Below, piece after piece: positions 11,501-25,200 of a DNA stretch of 64,000 nt (position 1 is the first letter of the stretch; every line of letters starts with the position of its first letter). Both the position numbers and the translations under genes were made by a program. Source of the DNA: Zonotrichia leucophrys gambelii (lineage: Eukaryota; Chordata; Aves; Passeriformes; Passerellidae); contig NC_088171.1 in assembly GCF_028769735.1 (NCBI RefSeq), positions 131,271,533 through 131,335,532 of the forward strand. The letters run 5' to 3'. The notes below the pieces were generated by a model. The model saw only the letters and a list, made by a program, of their open reading frames with translations. It was not told the DNA's origin and made no database searches.

Positions 11501-14044
11501 CAGAATTCCAGGGTAGAGCCACGAGCAGAAGCTGTGATGGGGGACATTCCCTGCTGTGCTGGGAAGCTGTGTGCATCCAGGAGCATCTGTCAGGGTGTGA
11601 CACCAGCACCTGCTCGCTCTCCTGCCTACAGATTCTCTCTGTGAAGGACAATTCCAGTGCAGTGGGAACAGCTCAAGAAAACAAAATGCCTTATAACTTT
11701 CAGTGGAAAACAAGGGCTGTCAGGACAGTTTCTCTTCCTGCCTTCTTTCCACTCACCCCCAGTTAATGTCTGCAGTTCTAAAGGAGCCCCGACCCCTCCC
11801 CCTCATTCCTGCTATAAAGTAAACTCAGGTACTTCAAGTACACAGAGGGATTTTCCGATTTCCACCCACGTAAGCAGCTACTTGGCACATCTGATGCGCA
11901 TGTGAAATTGGTTCACAAGGGCCAGGGCAGGCACCCACATCTCCATTTCTAGCTCTACTGAGCTTAAATTTTATCATTTATTTGATTTCAAAGCAAAAAA
12001 TACACAACTTACTTTACTTCACAGAAGAAGAAACCTCAGCAAAGCATCTTTTTTCCCCTGGCAGGGTTGGGTTACTGATCCCCCACTCCCACCCACGCAG
12101 CTGAACCCAGTGCCTGGTCAGCCTGAGAGCTGTGAGGAAATCAAATGCACATGTCAGCACTCCCCTCTCCTGCTCCAGCCATGAACCATCCCAGAAGCAG
12201 AAGACATGCCAGGGAGTGGTGTACTAGCTGTGTCTTTTCTCAGATGAACCGTAGAGCAAAGTCGTGTTCGCTCAGCCTCATGGAAGTTTTGGAAAGGCAA
12301 TACTCTAAAGGTTCCCAGCACGGAGCTTTCGCACCAAAGTTCAAAGCTCTGGGATACACAGACCAGAGTTTAAGTGTAACAAAATTAATATTAATGCTCA
12401 TTAAAAGTGGACAGCAAGTATTTCCTTAAAGGAAATTATGCCAATCTGATTAAGCAAGTGCTAAAGTCTAAAAAATTTGCTACATGATTTTCACCTATAA
12501 GAATAATGGTTTTCACACAGAGCTTTCCTCTTTGGATTCCTCCTCCCTTGCTTACTTAAGCAAAATACATAAATACCCAGCATAATACATAATCTGCCTC
12601 ACTCCAATAGCTTTTATTTAATATTTATCTGGGTATTGTTTCCTTACAAAAGCTTCCTGTACTCCATATGTTGCTGAAGAATAGTAACTGTCATTTAAGA
12701 CTGCACTTCACCATCCCTTCCATACATAGCTTTAAGTAAAAAAAAAACCACAACAACTAGTCAAAGTTACTCTCTTGTTAGGAGAGGCAAGAGAACCATT
12801 TTTATTTTAATTTATCCTATTTCAGTGAAGTGCAATGCTCAAAGTAAAGAAAAAACTAGCTACGCAGCTTGTAACCAAGAGCTACAATTCACTCATAAAG
12901 CTGGCAAGCAGAGGAACCATGTACCAACTTCTGAAGTTATTTTGCCATGAATACAGCAGAGGTGAGAGCCTTCTGTCACGTAAGCTTTACACTAGTTCTA
13001 TTTGGCTTCTTTTACTAAGAATCGAAGAGGAAGTAACAATTTATAACCCAGGGTAAATCAAAGCAAAATGACATTTTGATAAACACTAGAGCTTATCAAT
13101 CACAAGGAGACACTGTATCAGATTGCTGAGGAATTCCAGAGCTGCTAGAGTGGCTCTGGCAGAGCGGAGCCAAGGGTCTCTAGGAAAAGCCATGGCTAGC
13201 TGAGGGCAGGTGGCGCAGCACCAGAGCCTGGCACCCAGACTGCCAGCTGCCCAGCAACATCCACCAGCAGCCAGAGTATTGCTAAAACACATCCAGGAAG
13301 CAGAGAACAAAAGGGAAAGGAAACCAAAGACCAACTCGTGCTAGGAAGCCTCAGCATAAGAGACACACATTGGGTTGCCAATTTCTTCTGAACAGCATTG
13401 CTGGGAGTGCAGTGTCTGCATCAGACTGATGAAAACTGAAGTTATGTTTGTAACTAAGATGATAACTGTTAGAATTTTTCCCTAATAGTACGATTTGGCA
13501 CTGAAAACAGAAAAGCAAAGAGATCATGAGATGATAAATCCTATTAACACACCTACTACATGTTCAAAGGTTTCAGGTTTTTGTTAGGGAGGGTGGGAAG
13601 ACTGCAACATTTCAGTTCCATGCACACAGCTGAAGCATTAAACCTCTTCTGCATATAACAGAGTGGATAATGAATGTGCAGGAAAAAAAAGGCGAATGGT
13701 GAAATAAAGCTGAAAATTTACCTTTGCTTCTGTTTGTAAACAGATGCAGGAGGAACTAGACAAGCATAATATTTGCTAGTCTGCATAATTACAACAGATG
13801 TCTATGTTGGATAAAGTGGCCTGTACAGTAGATATAGAGGCAGTCTAACATACATAAATAAAATCAAAACACTACTTATTATCAATTTGCTTATGAACAA
13901 GAAGACAGCTTATCTGGTGTTTAATATTTATAGCTATACTTACAGCAATATTCATTGCACCCTTGAAAGAAATTCAGATCTACTACTTTAAGCAAAGTGG
14001 GCTTCAAAAAACTGGATGTCAGACTATACAAATAAAGTATTAGT
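8533..14044. other. Intergenic DNA beyond the SDC2 3' end
   Basis: No coding exon or RNA gene is supported. A moderately GC-rich patch near 11290-11650 and 13090-13340 carries overlapping chance ORFs on both strands without splice-site or homology support. The remainder is AT-rich unique sequence. Confidence 0.5.
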
Positions 14045-16115
14045 TTAGGCATAGTAGACTTTATTTTGGCACTTTAACAAATGCTTTATTTTACAGCAGT
14101 GGCACAGCATTTGCCAGAAATTTTCTTTTCTTGGCACAGTTATTTCAAGCAGTTATTTTACTAATTGAAGTTCACTAAATATTGCACAAGATATACCTGT
14201 TAAATTCTTACCCTGTTTTTACTTGCTGAACTTGTATGGCTTTGAAAAACTTGCCAGTTAAGTATAAGTAAAAAGCAATATATTAAATATTTTAGCACAG
14301 GATAGCATTCGTTGGTTCCTAAATGACCACTGAACTTGGGACAGCAACAAATAAAAGCTGCACAACTCTTATCTGAAGAGCTACCAGATCTTATTTACAA
14401 TACATTGCCATTTCTGAAAAGCACTTCAGCTTGACATCCTGAACACCTGTATTTTGGGAATCTCAAAAATAAAAACCAGGAGGTCAGCAGAGCAGAAGAC
14501 GAAGCCATTTGTCTGTTACAAAGCATAATATAAGGAGGCAGACTGTCGTCTTCTCCCTGTGTCCCTCTATCCAGCACCTATCTAAGGTCTAAGCAACAGA
14601 CACTTCTCTCTTCTACTCAGAATATTTCTTTCTTCTCTTATGAAGACATTCCACTTGTCTCAACTCTTCTGCTGGAGTCTGAGCAGAACAAACCAAAATT
14701 TTTCAAAGGGACCGGGAAAAAACAAACGCGACCAACAAATAAAAAACAAATACACACAGTAAATGAACTGGGGTACTCCTCTGAAATTTACAGTAGGGAA
14801 AACAACATTTGCAGGAAGAACAGGCCTGTGTCAACACTGCCATTAAACACAATGCAGAAGTCAAATGTCTCACAGCTAATACACCAGATGCAAGACTTAA
14901 ACATCCCACTTCGCTCTGCCACCTTAGCAGTAAATCTGGTGCGAGGATCACCCTCATCAACAGCCTTTCTTTTTTGGTCTGGATTTTTAAGATCTACTAG
15001 ATGTACTCTGTGACATTAAAACATGAGCAAACAGACATAAAATGAAAATCATACAAAAGTATATCACAATAGAATTCTCAGTATTAGGCCACATGATTTA
15101 TTCAGTAGTGTTTATGTTCCCAAATTACAATTATGTCTATCCAAGTAAGACTACAAAAGTTACCATTAGAATTGTCTGTGCTTATAAAATACCAACATTT
15201 TCTTTTACTGTTATATACTCATTAACACCAGTCTGCAACGAGTCACATATAATCATAGGCACTTCAAAGGCTTTAAAGACGTTTACAACTTAAATGCATT
15301 TTTAAAGAACAAAAATTTAAACCTCTACTTGTACCTTCAAATTGCAAATAATTAACAAATACAGTGGCCATAGAAATCTGCAGCAACTTCTCAAAATACT
15401 GTTAGAGTCTTTGGGTTTGCTTAGGTTCGTCAGTAGCTTACTACAAATCTTCCTTACAGGAGATTTGTTTAGTAAGAATATGACTATACAGTTTGTAGTA
15501 ATAATCCAATTTTACACATTAATTGCTGTTACAAATCTCACTGAAGCTACAGGTAAGCTGAGAAACAATGCAAAGTGTAAAATTGATATTCTGACACTTA
15601 AATTTATACAAAGTGGAGGTTGAAGTTTACATAGCTGAAAAATTACATTTACACTAAAAGTTACTGTTATCTGAATTATCTGAAGACAAATTGCACCATG
15701 ACAACTACAAAAAGGCATTTTTTGGAAACAGATAAATTAATGAAATAAAAACTAACTTGTAAGATCAATCTGAGACATGCTGACCAAAATTAAACAACTT
15801 TCATTGAACCATAGGATAAAACAATAATTTTCATTATTTTATATTTATGCATAAAGTTTTAAAAATCATTCAGTGAACATCAATGGTTTTATAAAATAAT
15901 GCTTTGCCACTGTTATTCACAGAACACTGCAAATGTTAAGTTTTAATTTTACATTTTTAAACGAATATGTGAAAAGTTTTAAATACAATGGGGTTTTATC
16001 ATAAAGGTGCCATAACGGCTCTTTAATGAAAAAAAAAAAAACTTCATTATTCTATGCAAAAGCTTTATTTAAAAAAGTTCAGTGATCTCATAAATAGAGA
16101 CACTAAATAGGAATT
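14045..16115 (-). other. SDC2: SDC2 3' UTR (probable extent)
   Basis: This is noncoding sequence immediately after the SDC2 stop codon. Reading the minus strand, AATAAA signals occur at 16064-16069 (only about 47 nt after the stop) and as a close pair at 14085-14090 and 14060-14065. The pair is followed by T/GT-rich sequence suitable for cleavage near 14045. An AT-rich 3' UTR of about 2 kb is in line with other vertebrate SDC2 transcripts as I recall them. The distal end is inferred, and no transcript evidence is available here. Confidence 0.6.
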
Positions 16116-16279
16116 TTATGCATAAAACTCCTTAGTTGGTGCCTTTTGATAGGCAGCACAGGATGGTTTCCGTTCACCAAGGTCGTAACTGCCTTCATCC
16201 TTCTTTCTCATGCGATACACCAGCAGCAGGATAAGGAAGATTGCAAAAAGAAAACCAATAACTCCGCCAGCAATAACAG
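16116..16279 (-). CDS. SDC2: SDC2 exon 5, coding part: transmembrane and cytoplasmic domain
   Basis: The acceptor is TTTGATTACAG|CTGTTATTG. The first two bases complete an Ala codon begun in exon 4. The exon encodes the rest of the transmembrane helix ([11 protein letters not shown] then [10 protein letters not shown]), the basic stop-transfer RMRKK, and the tail to EFYA, then TAA at 16116-16118. The tail is nearly identical to mammalian SDC2 except for KPSC where mammals have KPSS. The transmembrane GGVIG motif supports SDS-resistant dimers in this family. Confidence 0.98.
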
Positions 16280-19200
16280 CTGTAATCAAAGAAACAGAGA
16301 TTCACAATATGCCAGTAAAACAAGCTTAGCACCATACTTCTTTTTCATCTCACACAGTAAGTTTGCTATTATTTTCAAATTGCAGGAAAGGGCTCCCATT
16401 ATGCAACTGTCTTCATTATTAGTATCCCGAAATATACTGTCAGAAAGCTTGTTTGCATTCATGAAGGCAATCATTTAAAATTACATTCCACTTACAAGTC
16501 AGAGATCCAACAACCCAGTTTTAAAAAAGCTATTAAAGTTTTTTCAAAACCTCAACTAAGATCACCACTAGTACTGCCAGAGCATAAAGCTGTCTTTCAA
16601 ACTCCTTTTTCAGCAGTTAACATTTTCGACATTAAAAGATTTTGTTACCCTAGCTAAGAAACGGGCTTTTACTTTTCCCTGTCAGTTTTCACTCTGACTA
16701 TATGCTGAAATAAACTTCCTATTGATCAATAATATGAGAGAACACTTCATGCATTTGTGGGTGTGTGAGAAGTATCAACTCCCAACCAGACTTCAAGAGG
16801 AAATCGACGTGCTTCCACTGATGTGGATTTAAGGTTATTTCACATTTTGATTCTCATAGGAAGATGTGGTTCAAAACTATGTGATTTTCATGGCTCCCAA
16901 CTCCTTTTCCAAATACATGGGGGGAAAGTACACCTGTAAAGACTGTCCTTAGGCCAAAAAAAAATCTAACAGGTAATGAAAACATTAGTGGCCAGCTTGT
17001 GCCTCCCTGGGTTATGCATAGACTCTAAATAGAGTCTATATTAGACTATATATTATTATAGAGTCTATAAATGAAGTCTATAGAAATAGACTCTATTTAT
17101 CTGAAGGGATTTCTGTGCCATAATGGATTGTGCCTATCCATCCCCTTCCATCCACCCATGCCTGCCATGAGCTCCTCCCAAGTAGCACTCATCTGCACCA
17201 CGTCGACCAGACAGCAATGTGCTCTTGGGAGGTGAGAAATACATTTCTGCATTACAAGCATGAATCAAATTCCAACTCCTTTTCTGAGCTGTGAAAGCTC
17301 CAGATACTCAGCCAGCAGTGTTCAACTTGTGGGCATCATATCAATTTGCAACAAACTTCACTATTAGGTATTTCTCCAAGATGCCCAATTTATTCTCATC
17401 AAATCAACCAACGGCTACCCACTATGAATGTGCTTAGTACTAATGTGTTTAATGGTATGAATCTGCCAAGAAAACTCAAATGTTGAGCTTGCATTATTTG
17501 ATACGGATCCTCTCTGTTTTCCATTTTATTTCTGGTGAGATAGACCTTGGCAAACTCTGCCTCACCTGCCAGAACTTCTGTTCTCTGGAAGAGGTTTTCT
17601 GAGTGCTTCTGAGTGAGCACGTCCGTGTCATCCCCTGGCTCATCGCTCTTTTTCTTGCCATCCACCTCCGGCCTTTCCTCTTTATCAATTTCTTCAGGTG
17701 ACTGTGGCACAAAAAAGAAAACTGAGCATTGCTTACAGAGAGGGCAGAGCACAAGCTGGCACAGTCACTGCCTGCTGTGGGCAGTCACGTAGCTGTGGCT
17801 TCATGCACATACTGCACAATACCAACACATAGGAAGCTTTTAGAGCACAGAAAGCTGGTCTAGACATTGTAATTGGATCTATTTGTCGTCATCATGTCAG
17901 AATGAAAAACACTGCCCGTAAGTTTAAAACCTCCAAATGTACATTTAGCAAACAGCTCTTAATATTGCCTGTGTTTATCAGAATAACAGCCTCAGAAAGA
18001 AATAACAACTCTGAAATTAACAAATCAGATATGTTATATGCAGAACACCTTTGAGAGTAACTTAGACAGTATCATCTATGGTGGTAGAAGGAAATACTAA
18101 AATACTTAACGGAACCTGCAAAGTGTTCAAATACAGCCAAACCATACAGCATTCTCTTTTGAGAAGGAAGGTTCCACAAAGAATTTTTAAGTAACTCTTT
18201 GAGAAATATAAAAAAACATACAGCTCTGACTCAAAGGTATCACGATACATTATTGTGCATCTCTCTTTTCTTTCATGTGAAATCCAGATGTTGCCACACA
18301 GACTTCCTAGTAGGAATGAAAACAAACAGCTCTGTAGTCATTTAGCAGGCTGTAATAGTAAGTGAAGTTTAGGGGTGCTTTTTAATCCATATAAATAGAA
18401 GACTTAAAATCAAACCATCAAAAATGTACAGTGGAATCATTTTAAATGCTCTTGCTCTCCAGCCACGCACCTTTGTTTGTGCAGGCACCTTGGTCTGCAT
18501 TTTCACTGTGGTGGTCTCAGCCCTGGATGCATCACTAGTTGTCGGTAACTTTGGAACTGTTCTGGATGTTGTTATCACTGCACTATCCTCATCTTCCTCA
18601 GCACCTGGAGACAAAATGTAACACTTCATTGACCTGTGAAATTCTTTCAGACCAATTACATTTTTTTGTTATGACACCACCAAGGTAGAGATGGTTGCAC
18701 AGCCCACCCTAGGCAAGGGCCTAGATGACAATGCCTGCTAAGACAAAGATGTGTGTGCAAACAGTGCACCCAAACTGCCAGGGCGATACTTGCCCCAAGT
18801 GATCCCCTGAAAATGGGAGTGCATCAGCTGGTGTAAGTAGCAACCAGGAAATTACCATGACACTTTTCAAACAGAAGAACCCTTCCTGAAAATGGGTATG
18901 AAAAAAGCTTTAACACTTGCAATAGGGGCAGAAAGTACGGAGTGAAGGCAGCAGCCATCAGGCCTGTGTGACATGGGCAGACCCCAGTGCCAGGGGTTCT
19001 GATGAGGTCCCATGGCATCAGGGGCTCTGCTGGAGCTTGGCAGGGCCACCCCCCACCTGTGGTTACCCTCAGCAGCTACCTCCAGCTTCCCCAGAGCCAC
19101 CATGGCACCCCCAGAAGCCACACCCTGGGGTGCAGAGTCTCCTCCTGGGCGTGGCAGGAGGTGTTGGTGGGCCCCAGCTCATATGGGGGTACCCAAGTCT

Positions 19201-22200
19201 CCAACAGCCAGGGGGTGTGGACAGAGGGTCCTGCACACTCAGACAAGGGGAGCTTCCACACCCATGGCCTGTGAGAGGGGTGGCTGTGAGCACGTGACAC
19301 ACACTGGATCAGTTACAGAAAGTGATTTAGAAATTTATAGTTGCTTGTTACCATTTGATAAATGGCACGTATTGTGGTTGTCTGTTGTACTGTTGATATT
19401 AAGCCTAAAAGTACAGTTCAGTGATTGCTAGTTAATTACATACCATAAATAAATCAATACATTTCTTTATCCTTACTTAAACCATATGAACTGAACAGTT
19501 TTTGCCTGTCACATACTGCTTCAACAGAATTTCTCTTCTACAGCACATCTGTTGAATTCAGTTTTATCTACAGGAGGATTACTACTACTTTATGTTTCAG
19601 TCACTAGGAATTCACATGGCTTTAAACTCCACATAATTCAGAAGCTCTTTTCTTTTGAACTGAGTAAGAGGACAAAAAACTCCCTAAAGATTACCTTAAA
19701 TTTAATTTCCTCTACATTCAAAGCCGTGCTGGAGTATGAAGGCTCCTTTAGAATAAGGTAATGGACATGTCTAATAAATATCCTTTAGTGATGGTGAAAG
19801 GAAGAAGACACAGGAAAGAGACGAAATTATTAGCAAAGCCTGAAAGAGGAAAAAAGAATTGGCCCATTCTTGGACCACTCCTTAGGAATCTCAATGTGTT
19901 CTGCTCGTTACAAGCACCGGTTGCCCAAGTAACCCCTGGGTAATAAATCTAGCAAATGTGCATAAGAATAGTTCCTAACAAATAAAACGCTCCTACAACA
20001 GAATAGTATGACTCACTCATTCCAAACTGATTTTTTAATTTGTTTTTTTAAAGAAAGAAGACAGGCTGAAAATTTGAGCACAATAATGATGTTTTGAAGT
20101 CATGATCAAGAATTACACACATCTGGCATTTAAAGGAGAGATATTAACAAGACAACACCTAAAACAATCTCTGTATGGTAGAAAAGAAAATTTAGAATCA
20201 TTTAAAAAAAGATACTGGCACAGAACAGTACTGGGAAAAAAGCTTTCAGAGATACCAAAATTACAACACAACTTCTAGAATGAAGACCTCACAACAAGAA
20301 TCAAGTATTTTCCTGAAATGCAACTCTAAGATCAAAAAATCAACATCCTGCTTCAAAACAGAGGTGTGGAAAGGCATCCAACAGGAAAATTTTTCTGGCT
20401 CTGATTCAAGAGTTTTCTTTGAGAAATAATGGCTCCCTGGATAGCTCAACCTACTTTATCTTCTGAAGTTCCTCCATATTACACAAAGCTTTCACAGGCA
20501 AGGAAATTAAAATTGATTATCAGATTACAGATGTGATAAAACACATCTTCAGAGTACAGAAATGTATTTTCTTCTTTTTATGAAATGATAAGTCCTACTT
20601 AATCACAACTGCTCCTCCAAATCCTTAAATGCCACCTTTGCTTCAGGCAATTTTGTGTCTGCCAGACATAATGGAGAGCGATACAGCCTGAACCCCTTTG
20701 GCTAAGGAGGGTGCAGATCCATGTTCTCTCAACAATGGGCAACTAACTAATCTAATCCCTGGACTAGTCACTGGATTTGCACCACAGGTACCCAGCTCTT
20801 CTTCCATACAGCCTCAGTGGAATTCTGACAATCCCCAAAAAGTTGAAGCAACTATCATTTAGGCTTAATTTGGGTACCAGCTAAGACACATCCCCCATGG
20901 TTCCTGCTTTCTAGTTAGCTTTATCTAAACAGGTCTCTGCTTGGCATAGAATAGATCTAAACAAGGAAGACACTTCCCTTGCTGAACTGACAGTAGTATT
21001 TTTAGAATTACCTGTAAATAGGACTCAGAGACCAAAAAAAACCACTCACTAGTCCTCTCCAGAACATAGCAACAGCATTTCACACAGTATCATGTTCCCT
21101 AAAAAGCACAAAAAAGACCTTCACTAAATCCAAGTAAGACTGGAAAGAAAAAGCCTACAGTGTCATGAGTGTGACTTCCAAGTAGGTTGTCAAGAGGAAT
21201 ACTGTGAAATGGTTGGAGTATAAGAACTTACTTCTTCCTCTGGAAAATATCACTGTTACTAAAGCTGGTTTCTGGATTTGGTCCACACAGAGTTTGGTGC
21301 TGGCTATTCACTGCCTCGAGTCCCACTTATTGAGGCACCACAAAAACCCTGCAGTAATTAAACCCAAAACCATCTCTGTGGTAGAGCTGAAAGCTCTCCA
21401 CCATCACACACCCTCTTTTATCCACTGTAACTTCTTCAGGATGTCCAACTGTGTCTTCATAGTGGCCAAAATAGCTCTAAACTGTGCTGTCGTATTGGAA
21501 ATACCTAATCTAACCCTCAGTGACATGTCTATTAGCCACCCTTGGATGACAGGAATGTGAATACTTTTTAACACTCTTAGTACTTGAGGAAACTTGTCAG
21601 GAAATCAAGATTGTGCCACCTTCAATTACTGCACAGAAAGTAGACATTACTGTATAGATAGTAGTATTTTTTTGTAGAAAAAAGCCCACAGTAGTTAACA
21701 CTCTGACTTGCAAAGCAGGCAGTGATTAACACCTCCTATCAAAAAAATCAAATCATTTCACCCTATCTTTTGGCATCCTCTTTGTCTGCTGCTGCACATC
21801 ACACACTGGGAGTACCACCACCACAAGCAAATCTGTGATAAGGTGGGCACACACATAACCACCATCTCTTTCACACCTTCCATCTCTATCAGCAATGTGA
21901 CACAAACCAAAATTACATATTTTCAGCTGACTTATCTCACCTCACCTGAACAGTCCCCAAAGCAACTCTTAATCAACATAATGTTAGGCACCCAGAGATG
22001 ACACTGTGAACATAACTCTACACCCTGCTAGGGAACTGCAACTGAAATAAATTGAGACAGTGCAAGGATGTCACATCTCTGGCAGCTGTCACACAAGGAA
22101 GGAAAAAACAAGAAATCAACAAAACTTGGAGGATTAAAAGGAATAGTCTTAACTATACTGAAGTATAAGATTCTGTCCAGCACATCAAGAATACACTTTC

Positions 22201-25200
22201 ACAGTATCACAGTAGATTTCTATGTCAGAAGACCTGGAGAGCCAGGCAGTCAATATCATGAAGCATGCTTAGGGCTGGTTTAGCAGGTGGACAGAAGAGG
22301 TTCTTGCTCCAAGACAATGTGACAGACACTGATGAGTGGGACTGAAGCAAATGGAAGGTGAATCCTTGCTGTGCTGCCTGCACCGCAACAGGGGGAGCAG
22401 GCAGGGGAAGCACTCCAGGAGAGGTGTGCCTGCTGGGCATGCTGCCATAGGGCACCCATTCTGGCACCCGGGAGAGCGCCCGTGCCCCACAGCTTCCCCA
22501 GCACCATGACCATGACACACGGTGCCCCAGCCAGCCCCAGCCACATCAGCCCTGTCCCCAGGCCCCACATCCTGCTCCCACAGGACTCCCAAACTGCCTG
22601 CTGGCCTTGGAGTGCGGCGTCAGCTTCCCTCCCGGTCAAGAGCCGAAGCAGATCTGCTCTTGGGTTTCTCAAAAAAGCTCCAACCCCACCACAACTTTTG
22701 TTCCAGAATATTCCCCAGTCACAATGTCAGAATACACACAGTTCATCCTGAGTCAATGTTCTCAACTCAAGCTGCTATTGACTGAGAAATGTTAGGTTGG
22801 GGAAGAGAAGAAGAGGAAGAAAAAGCTTGCTTGATTTTCTCATATATATTACCATGAGTAATTTTAGAGAAGACACAAGAACAAGACAGAAGGTTTTTCA
22901 AAGAACTTGCAGATAAATCTGACAGGTGGTACCTTTCCTTCACGTAATGGGTAGTCCTGCTGCTTAGCAGCTACTTTCATTTATCTCCAAGACCAAGGCT
23001 CTATTAAAATCTATTATGCCAGATGAAAAAGCAGTAATAGTTATAAAAGCATTTCAAGTTGTAGATAGGCTGGAAAACTTTCTACTTTTTATTATTATGT
23101 TACATAAAAGACCAATGCAAAAAATAGTGATGATAGGCTGAAGCATCTCCTCAGAAACAGAGACTAAAAAAAGGAAACAACAGACTAATTAAATCACTAT
23201 GGATATTCTACTGTTGATACAGGAGAATCAGAAGGCAAGCATGGCTTCTCTGGAAACTGCTGACCCATGGATTCAGGTTCAACACTTGGGCAAAGGCACA
23301 ACAGTAGCTGAATGTACCCAAAAAAAAAAAAAAAAGAAAAAAAGAACAGGCTATGGGAAGGGAAGGAAAAGAAAAATCAGAACACCATCCCCTTTGCTAC
23401 TCCTTACAAAAAGCCCTCAGCCAATTTCTAGTTTGAAATGTGTCATGCCTACAGTGACATTTGTCCATGTTAATGCTGTTTGAAGACCTGCAAGGGCATT
23501 AATGGTGGTGCTGACAATTCCTGTTTATCTCCATAGGCCTGGTTGGCAGCTAACAATTTTCACAGCAAAGAAAGGAGTCAGCAATGTTGTCATCTTGGAT
23601 CTGTTTTCTTGGACTATGCTTGCTACATAGCAAGAAAACCACCCTTGAGTGGGAAGGCTCTTCCCATAGCAACATTACATTACATCACTAAGTATCCAGT
23701 AAAAGAGAGACTGAACATAAAATGAGAAACATTGATCAATGGTACATCTACAGGATACTTTCTACAGAAAATAGAGAGCAGTAAGTATAGCTGGAGTAGG
23801 GTGCAAAGGATGCTACTTTGCTTCCCTGATCTAAAGACTTTTTGCTTGGTTCAAAAATATTAAATCTGAGTGTACTGTCACATGAGCTCTTTGCAGGGGC
23901 ATCCAGCTTGTCTCAGTCTTTCCTGTTTTCTTGTAGGAAAGAAACAGAGCCTGCCAGAGACAGCAGCAGTACACTCCAACTTCCACCCATGGCTCAAAGC
24001 TGAGCAAAGGAAAAGAATGAAGAAAGACAAGGTGTTACGGCTGGTGAAGTCTAGAGGTAGTTTGTGTCTTTTTGGCTTCACTTTTACCACAGAATTGTTA
24101 GGCTTGGAAAGGATCTCGGGAGATCATCCAGTCCAACCCCTCTGCCAAGGCAAGGTGACCTATAGCAAACTACAAAGGAATGTGTCCACGTGGGATTTGA
24201 ATGTCTCCAAGGAGGGATACTCTACAACCTCCCTAGGCAGCCTGTGCCAGTGCTCTGCTTCCCTCAGTGTCAAGAAGTTCTTCCTCCTGTTGAGGTGTCC
24301 TAGTTTATGGCCATTGCTCCTTGTCCTGTCACTGGGCACCACTGAAAAGAGTCTGGCATTGTCATCTTGGCATCTGCCTTTGAGGTATGAGGAGAGATCT
24401 CATCAACACCTATAGCTGACGTGATCCCTTCTCAGGCCCAGCTCCCCCATCTCTCCTCAAGATGCCCCAGACCCCTCATCATCTTTGTGCGCCTCTCCAG
24501 TAGCTCCTTGTCCTTCCTGTACTGAGGAGCCCAGAACTGCACAGGGCTCTCCAGATGTGGCCTCAATGGGGCTCAGCAGAGGGCAGGATCACCTCCCTCA
24601 ACCTGCTGGCCACTGTTCCTGATGCACCCCAGGATACCATTGGCACTCCTGGCCACAGGGGCACTGCTGGCTCATGGTCAGCTTGTCACCCACCAAAACT
24701 CCTCCCTGGTCTTCTCCGCAGAGCTGAGTCAACCCCCAGCCTGTGCTGGTACTTGGAGTTATTATTGCTCCTCAGGCGCAGGATCCTACACTTCCTTTGT
24801 TGAATCCTGGATTAGTAAGATCTGAAGCCAGTCCTTGTGTAGTCTTTTTCACTTCAAAAGCAGGTCTGAATTTTGAATCTTCCATATTAGAAACTGCCAG
24901 ACACCACAGAGGGATGGAAAAAAAACTACACTAGACCATTCCTCATACAACTATTTATTGTCAACCTATTTCCTTTTCTGAAGCTTACAAAGTCACCAGC
25001 ATCTGAAGACACTACAGAATGGGATGCTGACTGAAAGCACATTTTTCTGGAGATCAGAATAGCCTTCAGACAGTCCTGGGGACTGAATGAAATCACTGAT
25101 TCACTAATATACTCTTTTCAAATAAAATATTGAATTTCTCCTCAAACAGGTCTACATCAAGGAGGTCCAGTTAAGCCTCTGATCACCCTGGGATGTCAAG

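Noticed and set aside
17399..17754. Continuous minus-strand ORFs longer than SDC2 exon 4
   Set aside because: They read past the splice sites into introns 3 and 4. Only 17566-17701 is exon.
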